Positions 1-3,670 of a stretch of DNA of 23,037 bases are shown one piece after another (position 1 is the first letter of the stretch; each line of letters begins with the position of its first letter). A model generated the notes under the pieces. It saw only the letters and a list, made by a program, of their open reading frames with translations. It was not told the origin of the DNA and did not search any database. The stretch is from CAYXVU01 sp964468725. GTDB taxonomy: Bacteria; Acidobacteriota; Blastocatellia; UBA7656. The translations under genes were made by a program, and so were the position numbers. The stretch is from contig CAYXVU010000083.1 in the NCBI GenBank assembly GCA_964468725.1, positions 1 to 23,037 on the forward strand, read 5' to 3'.

Positions 1-118
1 AGAAATGCCGTTATAGTTTACATTGCCTCCGTTATTGCGATATTGCTTAAATTTGGAGTCTGATTTTGATGCTGTTACTTACAACTTTGCAAATCGTTGG
101 CACACGACAAAGGCAGTT

Positions 119-191
119 GTTTATTTGTTGGAATCGAACTTGCGACCTTCGGTTTGTAAGACCGACGCTCTACCGATTGAGCTACGCCCAC
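119..191 (-). pseudogene. tRNA-Val(TAC), 3' half broken in the T arm
   Basis: The 5' half is a good tRNA: acceptor 5' strand GTGGGCG, D arm GCTC/GAGC and anticodon stem TCGGT/ACCGA with loop CTTACAA (anticodon TAC, Val). From the T loop onward it fails. T-stem GCAAG faces CCAAC (two of five pairs) and the acceptor 3' strand reads AAATAAA where CGCCCAC is expected. It is the last member of the array and probably not functional, unless the assembly is wrong here. Confidence 0.75.
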
Positions 192-356
192 CCGCAAGCG
201 TGACGCGCGACGGGTAACGGGTAACGAGCAAACAGCGAAGGGTGGCGCGACGCTTTGCTGGCATCGGCGCGCGAAGACCTGCCCGTTGCGGGGTGCAAAA
301 TCTCTTCCCTTCCGGCTCGTCACGGATCACTCGTTATTCATCACCGCTTCGAACAG
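192..356. repeat. tRNA-array spacer with inverted simple repeats
   Basis: This 165-nt spacer has no gene. Its left edge carries a short tandem unit (CGGGTAA twice, then CGAGC). Its right edge carries the same kind of sequence inverted, including TCACGGATCA at 320-329, the exact reverse complement of TGATCCGTGA in another array spacer (686-695). The core has weak GAAGGG/CCCTTCC complementarity. Confidence 0.45.
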
Positions 357-429
357 AGCCGATGGCCAGAATTGAACTGGCGACCTTCTGATTACGAGTC
401 AGACGCTCTCCCGACTGAGCTACATCGGC
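357..429 (-). tRNA. tRNA-Thr(CGT)
   Basis: Full cloverleaf: acceptor GCCGATG/CATCGGC, D stem GCTC/GAGC, anticodon stem TCTGA/TCAGA with loop CTCGTAA (CGT, reads ACG) and T stem GCCAG/CTGGC. The discriminator is U and no CCA is encoded. It is the only Thr gene in the array, so other Thr codons must be read elsewhere. Confidence 0.93.
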
Positions 430-431
430 AA

Positions 432-508
432 TTGCGGAGGTTGGATTCGAACCAACACAAATGACACGGTTTCAAAGACCGCCGGGCTACCAATTACCCG
501 ACTCCGCA
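432..508 (-). tRNA. tRNA-Gln(TTG)
   Basis: Acceptor TGCGGAG/CTCCGCA with the U1:A72 pair often seen in bacterial Gln tRNAs, anticodon loop CTTTGAA (TTG, reads CAA) and T stem GTTGG/CCAAC. The variable region is 9 nt, long for a class-I tRNA (usually 4-5). Discriminator A; no CCA encoded. Confidence 0.9.
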
Positions 509-512
509 AAAG

Positions 513-585
513 TGGTTGGAGGCGGAATTGAACCGCCGACACGAGGATTTTCAGTCCTGTGCTCTACCAACTGAGCTATCCAACC
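513..585 (-). tRNA. tRNA-Phe(GAA)
   Basis: Acceptor GGTTGGA/TCCAACC, D stem GCTC/GAGC, anticodon loop CTGAAAA (GAA) and T stem GGCGG/CCGCC. The variable loop GTGTC is as in most bacterial Phe tRNAs. The outermost anticodon-stem pair (27-43) is a C-C mismatch. Discriminator A; no CCA encoded. Confidence 0.93.
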
Positions 586-595
586 CAACCAACTA

Positions 596-670
596 TCGGG
601 ACGGCAGGACTCGAACCTGCGCGTTTTCGATTAGAAGTCGAATGCTCTCCTCCATCTGAGCTACGCCCCG
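596..670 (-). tRNA. tRNA-Arg(TCT)
   Basis: Acceptor CGGGGCG/CGTCCCG (one G-U pair), anticodon stem TTCGA/TCGAA with loop CTTCTAA (TCT, reads AGA) and T stem GCAGG/CCTGC. Discriminator A, no CCA encoded. Confidence 0.93.
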
Positions 671-796
671 CGAAGCTGTGATCTATGATCCGTGATAAGG
701 TGATAACACGTTCTCTGCTTCGTCACCGAACAAAGCGTAACCTTCGTGCGGTTGCTTCCCTTTCGCTCATCACCTATCACTTGTCACTTATCGCAG
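671..796. repeat. tRNA-array spacer with inverted GTGATA-type repeats
   Basis: The left edge repeats GTGAT-like units (about 678-706, including TGATCCGTGA at 686-695). The right edge (about 767-795) carries the inverted form (CATCACC, TATCAC, TTGTCAC, TTATCGC), so the ends can pair imperfectly around a core of about 60 nt. No gene is visible. Confidence 0.45.
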
Positions 797-872
797 TCGG
801 GGTGACTGGATTTGAACCAGCGGCCTCTCGGTCCCAAGCCGAGTGCTCTTGTGCCAACTGAGCTACACCCCG
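797..872 (-). tRNA. tRNA-Pro(TGG)
   Basis: Acceptor CGGGGTG/CACCCCG with the C1:G72 pair typical of bacterial Pro tRNAs, anticodon stem CTCGG/CCGAG with loop CTTGGGA (TGG), and T stem GCTGG/CCAGT. Discriminator A, no CCA encoded. Confidence 0.93.
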
Positions 873-879
873 ATATTGG

Positions 880-951
880 CTCTGGCGGCTGGATTCGAAC
901 CAACGCTCTCCTGCTTAACAGGCAGGCACTCTGCCATTGAGTTACGCCAGA
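880..951 (-). tRNA. tRNA-Asn(GTT)
   Basis: Acceptor TCTGGCG/CGCCAGA, D stem ACTC/GAGT, anticodon stem CCTGC/GCAGG with loop CTGTTAA (GTT) and T arm with TTCGAAT loop. Discriminator G, as expected for Asn. No CCA encoded. Confidence 0.93.
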
Positions 952-960
952 ACCTTGAGA

Positions 961-1032
961 TTACGGAAGCGAGAATCGAACTCGCGCGCGCGGCTTATGA
1001 GACCGCTGCTCTTCCGATTGAGCTACCGACTC
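961..1032 (-). tRNA. tRNA-Met-type (CAT) with a non-pairing acceptor stem
   Basis: D stem GCTC/GAGC, anticodon stem GCGGT/GCCGC with loop CTCATAA (CAT) and T stem GCGAG/CTCGC are all good. The acceptor strands GAGTCGG and TTCCGTA make one Watson-Crick pair and two G-U pairs out of seven. The CAT anticodon could mean elongator Met, initiator Met or lysidine-type Ile. The three G-C pairs typical of initiators are not present. It may be a decayed gene. Confidence 0.6.
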
Positions 1033-1037
1033 GCGCG

Positions 1038-1127
1038 ATACCCCGCCGAGATTCGAACTCGGATCGTGCACGAATCCGGTGCGTACGCCTTATAAGGACG
1101 CCGATCTGCCAGTTGAGCTACAGGGGC
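1038..1127 (-). tRNA. Class-II tRNA with anticodon TAT (Ile-like, non-canonical)
   Basis: A 90-nt tRNA-like gene: acceptor GCCCCTG/CGGGGTA (first two pairs mismatched), D stem GCTC/GATC (one mismatch), anticodon stem GCGTC/GGCGT with loop CTTATAA (TAT, reads AUA) and perfect T stem CCGAG/CTCGG. The variable region is 22 nt and folds as GCAC-loop-GTGC. Bacterial long-arm tRNAs normally carry Ser, Leu or Tyr, and AUA is normally read by lysidine-modified tRNA-Ile(CAT). What it is charged with, if anything, cannot be told from sequence. Confidence 0.6.
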
Positions 1128-1134
1128 AAGCGGA

Positions 1135-1208
1135 TGGGTCAAGCAGGACTCGAACCTGCAACTTCCTGCTTAAAAGGCAGGCACTCTCTCCACTTGAGTT
1201 ATTGACCC
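1135..1208 (-). tRNA. tRNA-Lys(TTT)
   Basis: Acceptor GGGTCAA/TTGACCC, D stem ACTC/GAGT, anticodon stem CCTGC/GCAGG with loop CTTTTAA (TTT) and T stem GCAGG/CCTGC. Discriminator A. The body resembles tRNA-Asn at 880-951, suggesting shared ancestry. No CCA encoded. Confidence 0.93.
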
Positions 1209-1212
1209 GCAA

Positions 1213-1285
1213 CGGAGCCGACGAGACTCGAACTCGCTCTTGCGGATAGACAATCCGCTGTGCGTAACCTTTACACTACGGCTCC
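1213..1285 (-). tRNA. tRNA-Asp(GTC)
   Basis: Acceptor GGAGCCG/CGGCTCC, anticodon stem GCGGA/TCCGC with loop TTGTCTA (GTC), T stem GCGAG/CTCGT. Discriminator G, the Asp identity base. No CCA encoded. Confidence 0.93.
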
Positions 1286-1291
1286 CTGAAA

Positions 1292-1364
1292 TACGGACGG
1301 CGGGACTCGAACCCGCAACACCAAGACCCACACTCTTGCGCTCTCCCACTTGAGCTACGTCCGC
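1292..1364 (-). tRNA. tRNA-His(GTG) without the usual G-1:C73
   Basis: Anticodon stem CAAGA/TCTTG with loop GTGTGGG (GTG, His); D and T arms are good. The acceptor is GCGGACG/CGTCCGT with a G1-U72 wobble. The base before G1 is A and the discriminator is A, so the G-1:C73 pair that marks most bacterial His tRNAs is not encoded. Some alphaproteobacteria also lack it. Confidence 0.85.
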
Positions 1365-1370
1365 TTCCAG

Positions 1371-1443
1371 TAGGGCATGCGGGATTCGAACCCACGATTT
1401 CAGCTTTGAAAGAGCTGCGGCTTGACCTCTGGCCCAATGCCCC
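1371..1443 (-). tRNA. tRNA-Glu(TTC)
   Basis: Anticodon stem CAGCT/AGCTG with loop CTTTCAA (TTC) and T stem GTGGG/CCCGC. Acceptor GGGGCAT/ATGCCCT pairs fully with a G1-U72 wobble. Discriminator A, no CCA encoded. Confidence 0.92.
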
Positions 1444-1574
1444 AATGATGGGGATGAAATCTGAGGGGTGAAGGATAAACACTGAAGCGCTCCTTTCCTG
1501 TGCGCCGCATCCGGAGCGTCAGATTGAACAGCACAAATTCACCCTTCACCCATCATCCTTTCATCCCGGCTGAA
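1444..1574. repeat. tRNA-array spacer with inverted TTCACCC/TTCATCCC repeats
   Basis: The right arm (1538-1566) is a run of TTCACCC, TTCACCC, ATCATCC and TTTCATCCC units. The left arm (about 1450-1476) holds the inverted form (GGGATGAAA, GGGGTGAAGGAT). Between them GCGCTCC/GGAGCG can form an inner stem. The same pyrimidine-rich unit occurs inside the lipid-kinase gene at 16331-16370. No gene is visible. Confidence 0.5.
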
Positions 1575-1654
1575 TGCCGGAGGAGAGATTTGAACTCTCA
1601 CGCCTATGCGCGACGGTTTAAGCGTCGCGTGTCTACCGTTTCCACCACTCCGGC
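1575..1654 (-). tRNA. tRNA-Leu(TAA)
   Basis: Acceptor GCCGGAG/CTCCGGC, anticodon stem CGACG/CGTCG with loop CTTAAAC (TAA), a variable arm closed by CGC/GCG, and T stem GAGAG/CTCTC. Discriminator A. This has normal class-II form, unlike the two short Leu genes further along. Confidence 0.92.
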
Positions 1655-1666
1655 ACAGGGGGTGGC

Positions 1667-1727
1667 GGGTTCGAAGCAGCGTCAAATGGTGCGCGGTTGA
1701 TGAGTCCGCGCCTCTTACTTCGAACCC
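1667..1727. repeat. Nested palindromic element in a tRNA-sized slot
   Basis: The outer stem GGGTTCGAAG (1667-1676) / CTTCGAACCC (1718-1727) is 10 perfect pairs. The inner stem GCGCGG (1691-1696) / CCGCGC (1706-1711) is 6 perfect pairs with a 9-nt loop. On the minus strand the inner loop reads ACTCATCAA, close to a CAT anticodon loop, and both outer arms contain a T-loop-like GGTTCGAA or its complement. It fills the gap between tRNA-Leu and tRNA-Cys and may be a rearranged tRNA remnant. Confidence 0.55.
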
Positions 1728-1733
1728 ACACAA

Positions 1734-1807
1734 AGCACGCGGTGAGATTCGAACTCACGATGATCGGTTTTGCAGACCGACGCCTTGATCCACTTGGCTA
1801 CGCGTGC
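1734..1807 (-). tRNA. tRNA-Cys(GCA)
   Basis: Acceptor GCACGCG/CGCGTGC, anticodon stem TCGGT/ACCGA with loop CTGCAAA (GCA), T stem GTGAG/CTCAC. Discriminator U, the Cys identity base. No CCA encoded. Confidence 0.93.
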
Positions 1808-1824
1808 AAGCGAATCGCTCACAG

Positions 1825-1895
1825 AGCTTCGTATCGGATTTGAACCGATGTTTCTGCGTTGGCAACGCAGCGTCTTGCCACTCGACCAACGAAGC
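1825..1895 (-). tRNA. tRNA-Gly(GCC)
   Basis: Acceptor GCTTCGT/ACGAAGC, anticodon stem CTGCG/CGCAG with loop TTGCCAA (GCC), T stem ATCGG/CCGAT. Discriminator U, as usual for bacterial Gly. It is the only Gly gene here and reads GGC/GGU. Confidence 0.93.
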
Positions 1896-1899
1896 CAGA

Positions 1900-1981
1900 T
1901 GCGGAAGGAGAGATTCGAACTCTCACGGCCTAAGCCAGCAGGGTTTGAGCCTGCCGCGTCTTCCGTCTGCGCCACTTCCGC
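1900..1981 (-). tRNA. tRNA-Leu(CAA)
   Basis: Acceptor GCGGAAG/CTTCCGC, anticodon stem GCAGG/CCTGC with loop CTCAAAC (CAA), a long variable arm (GGC..GCC) and T stem GAGAG/CTCTC. Discriminator A. Normal class-II Leu tRNA. Confidence 0.93.
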
Positions 1982-1996
1982 GCATGCCCAATCGAA

Positions 1997-2071
1997 TGCG
2001 GGTGAGAGGAGTCGAACCTCCATAAAACGGCGTTCTCGACGCCGCGCGTCTGCCGGTTGCGCCACACCCGC
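1997..2071 (-). tRNA. tRNA-Leu-like (GAG) lacking the long variable arm
   Basis: The acceptor GCGGGTG/CACCCGC and D arm (GGCAGACGC block) match the neighbouring Leu genes. Anticodon stem CGGCG/CGCCG holds loop TCGAGAA, giving anticodon GAG by register but with C at position 33 where U is almost universal. The variable region is about 6 nt instead of a long arm. If U33 is forced the anticodon would be CGA, but then the stem breaks. Discriminator A. Confidence 0.7.
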
Positions 2072-2075
2072 ACGA

Positions 2076-2149
2076 TGCCGAAGGAGAGATTCGAACTCTC
2101 AACCACAGGTTTCTGAGACCTGCGCGTCTGCCAATTGCGCCACTTCGGC
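2076..2149 (-). tRNA. tRNA-Leu(CAG) lacking the long variable arm
   Basis: The acceptor GCCGAAG/CTTCGGC, the D arm with the Leu-type GGCAGACGC block and the T arm closely match tRNA-Leu(CAA) at 1900-1981. Anticodon stem CAGGT/ACCTG has loop CTCAGAA (CAG). Only about 5 nt separate the anticodon and T stems, so the class-II arm is missing. Discriminator A. Confidence 0.8.
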
Positions 2150-2157
2150 ATACCGAC

Positions 2158-2406
2158 TCACGCTCGAAAAGTAGTGATGGCGAACTGCGCCATCGTAACG
2201 GCCTGTGCGTAAGCAACAGTTTTTGAAACCTGCGCGTAGAGTCGCAGGGACACAGATCGTTGCGCCCCAGCTTTTCGCGTAGCTCTTTGTCGCCGTGGAC
2301 AACGCGCCAGCCGCGTTTGACTTGCGTCTCGGACGGATAGCCGTTGCGCCGTTTGCTGCTCGGCGCGAAAAAACCGACCTTCATCTTGTCGCCGTTTCTT
2401 TGCCAT
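2158..2406 (-). pseudogene. SEC-C zinc-motif small protein, frameshifted
   Basis: A start at 2406 with AAAGGAG eight bases upstream opens MAKKR. The recognisable protein then continues in another frame (NGDKMKVGFFAPSS, then GWRVVHGDKELREKLGRNDLCPC), and the end of the motif (FKNCCLRTGRYDGA) lies in a third frame. GRNDxCPC...FKxCC is the SEC-C zinc-binding motif, known from the SecA C-terminus and many small proteins. Two small indels are needed to restore about 75 residues. It lies inside the tRNA array and reads the same way. It is either a decayed gene or carries assembly errors. Confidence 0.65.
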
Positions 2407-2447
2407 ACGCTTCTCCTTTCCAGTTTGTCGGTAGCAATAAAGACCAG

Positions 2448-2523
2448 CGGGCCTGGCAGGAATTGAACCTGCGACCTTCTCTTTCGTAGAGAGATGCTCT
2501 TATTCCAACTGAGCTACAGACCC
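2448..2523 (-). tRNA. tRNA-Arg(ACG)
   Basis: Acceptor GGGTCTG/CAGGCCC (one T-G pair), D stem GCTC/GAGC, anticodon stem TCTCT/AGAGA with loop CTACGAA (ACG; A34 is normally edited to inosine by TadA), T stem GCAGG/CCTGC. Discriminator G, no CCA encoded. Confidence 0.93.
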
Positions 2524-2526
2524 GAA

Positions 2527-2608
2527 CGGAGATGGCAGGATTCGAACCTGCAGGCCGGACGGCTCTGTCTTAGCAGGACAGCGGTTTTACCGATTCACCC
2601 ACATCTCC
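2527..2608 (-). tRNA. tRNA-Ser(GCT)
   Basis: Acceptor GGAGATG/CATCTCC, anticodon stem CTGTC/GACAG with loop CTGCTAA (GCT, reads AGC/AGU), variable arm GCC-GTCC-GGC, T stem GCAGG/CCTGC. Discriminator G, the Ser identity base. Confidence 0.93.
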
Positions 2609-2624
2609 ATATTCGAATCAGCAA

Positions 2625-2707
2625 CGGAGGGCGAGAGACTCGAACTCTCAGAGGATTGCTCCCGGCAGTTTTCAAGACTGCTGCCTTGCCAATTAGGCTA
2701 GCCCTCC
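2625..2707 (-). tRNA. tRNA-Ser(TGA)
   Basis: Acceptor GGAGGGC/GCCCTCC, anticodon stem GCAGT/ACTGC with loop CTTGAAA (TGA), a long variable arm (GGGAG around CAAT) and T stem GAGAG/CTCTC. Discriminator G. Confidence 0.94.
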
Positions 2708-2727
2708 GCAAACAATCTTCGCCGTGA

Positions 2728-2810
2728 TGCTGAGGAGAGGAATCGAACCTCTGTGGTCATGCAGACCAGCGGGTTTACAGTCCGCCGCAATTCCATTCTG
2801 CCACCTCAGC
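2728..2810 (-). tRNA. tRNA-Tyr(GTA)
   Basis: First gene of the array in transcription order. Acceptor GCTGAGG/CCTCAGC, anticodon loop CTGTAAA (GTA) with stem GCGGA/CCCGC (innermost pair A-C mismatched), a long variable arm TGGTC-TGCAT-GACCA as in bacterial Tyr tRNAs, and T stem AGAGG/CCTCT. Discriminator A. Confidence 0.93.
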
Positions 2811-3009
2811 GCACACTTCGACTGTCACACCACGCGGGCGAGCGGCGAACGGCTCACACACGGGTGTCAAGGTTGCGTGATTGAATTGTCAAAAAACCTA
2901 AGGAGCGAAACCCTGCCAAGCTCACAGCTCGGAAGCGCCCGCTCCTTACGTCTCTTGATCGAATCTATCGTTGGAGATTTCGAGAGCGGGAGAACCCGCT
3001 CCCGCTGAA
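2811..3009. other. Leader region upstream of tRNA-Tyr, no gene seen
   Basis: Two minus-strand TTGACA hexamers (2887-2892 and 2865-2870) lie upstream of the array, but I see no convincing -10 element at 16-18 bp from either. A hairpin AGCGGGAG (2985-2992) / CTCCCGCT (2999-3006) with a 6-nt loop could form in either transcript; it has no U tract, so I do not call it a terminator. Confidence 0.4.
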
Positions 3010-3207
3010 TCAGTTCTGGCTACGGCAATCATTGGACGTCAATCGGTCGACCGATTGGATGAGTCCTTTGTGTAAGCCGCTAAAGCCTGTTCTCTGATAA
3101 AGGAATGAACAAAGGCTGGGGTTTGACACAAAGGACGCCATACCGATCGCGCCCCATAGTTGGGCTGCGCGACTCTTCGCTATGAAGTTTTGTCCTTTGT
3201 GCATCAT
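3010..3207 (-). CDS. Possible small ORF in the tRNA leader (65 aa)
   Basis: Tandem ATG codons at 3207 and 3204 follow a GAGGAAA ribosome-binding-like sequence at good spacing. They lie about 25 nt downstream of the predicted start of transcription from the 3239-3308 promoter. The product begins MMHKGQNFIAKS and matches no family I recognise. HKG occurs twice because the ORF spans copies of the CACAAAGGA repeat. The promoter and RBS favour translation; short length and overlap with palindromes argue against it. Confidence 0.25.
   Translation of the reverse strand: MMHKGQNFIAKSRAAQLWGAIGMASFVSNPSLCSFLYQRTGFSGLHKGLIQSVDRLTSNDCRSQN
3040..3057. promoter_or_regulatory. 18-bp perfect palindrome
   Basis: CAATCGGTCGACCGATTG is a perfect inverted repeat with no spacer, inside the long region between the tRNA array and lptD. 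Such a site could bind a dimeric regulator or form a short hairpin in the tRNA leader. No regulator gene is adjacent, so the role is unknown. Confidence 0.45.
3064..3201. repeat. Three copies of TCCTTTGTG in alternating orientation
   Basis: TCCTTTGTGT at 3064-3073, its exact inverse ACACAAAGGA at 3126-3135, and TCCTTTGTG at 3193-3201. Copies are about 60-70 nt apart, so the middle one can pair with either neighbour. Between the first two, AGCCTGTTC (from 3084) and GAAC..AGGCT can also pair with a small bulge. Confidence 0.5.
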
Positions 3208-3238
3208 TGCAGTTTCCTCACACAAAAAAAGAATTCGC

Positions 3239-3308
3239 ATTGTGCGCTCATCGAAAAAAATTGTCAACAACTTTTTTCGCGTTTTTCGGCCATTTTTCGA
3301 ACTTTTTT
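3239..3308 (-). promoter_or_regulatory. Strong minus-strand promoter with phased A-tracts, facing the tRNA array
   Basis: On the minus strand the -35 is TTGACA (3262-3267), the spacer is 17 bp and the -10 is CACAAT (3239-3244). Directly upstream, T-tracts on the plus strand at 3272-3277, 3282-3286, 3293-3297 and 3303-3308 are centred about 10.5 bp apart, so A-tracts fall on one helix face, as in UP elements and curved DNA of stable-RNA promoters. Transcription would start near 3232 and run to tRNA-Tyr after a leader of about 420 nt. Confidence 0.6.
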
Positions 3309-3670
3309 GCCTCTGTTCGAATTACGCGCACACAGAGATTAGAATGATCGCCCTTGCGCCGATTGCAAAATTTTTCTTATTCGTTGAAGACACCATAGCT
3401 TTGCCGGAGTGAGGGTCAAGTATTCTTGCAGCATCCCATTTATCAAAGCGAGTCAAGAAACAAAGGTTTGCTGGTCAGCTTTGCTGATGGCTCCGTTAGC
3501 CTTTTTTGTCAGACAGCCATCCGACCGGGCGCAAGCTGATAGCCGACAAACTGGCAGCCGACGACAGACGGTTGCCTGAAGGTTGCATCCTCTCTGCCTT
3601 TCGAGAGAGCGAAGCCGCGTGCTACCATCGCTTTTCCCTCGCCTGCCCGCGCATGGAGGAATTCGGTTTG
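3309..3670. other. Upstream region of lptD, no confident gene
   Basis: AT-rich at first, then mixed. The lptD reading frame is open back to 3506, but the residues before 3671 show no conserved features. A small hairpin GGCT-CCGTT-AGCC (3489-3501) is followed by six T residues and resembles a weak terminator or attenuator for plus-strand transcripts. I see no clear promoter for lptD. Confidence 0.35.

Noticed and set aside
1667..1727. Hammerhead-ribozyme-like TTGATGAGTCC and a GTC triplet in the nested palindrome
   Set aside because: The core CUGAUGA is altered and falls in the loop of the inner stem, and no GAAA joins stems II and III in the required order.
119..2810. CRISPR array (regular short repeats)
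   Set aside because: The regular spacing comes from tRNA T arms (GGTTCGAAT-type) at tRNA length; there are no identical repeats and no cas genes.
2865..2892. Two TTGACA hexamers close to tRNA-Tyr as array promoters
   Set aside because: No acceptable -10 element at 16-18 bp from either. Kept only as a note; the 3239-3308 promoter is more convincing.
2985..3006. Terminator call for the 8-bp GC-rich hairpin
   Set aside because: No U tract follows on either strand.
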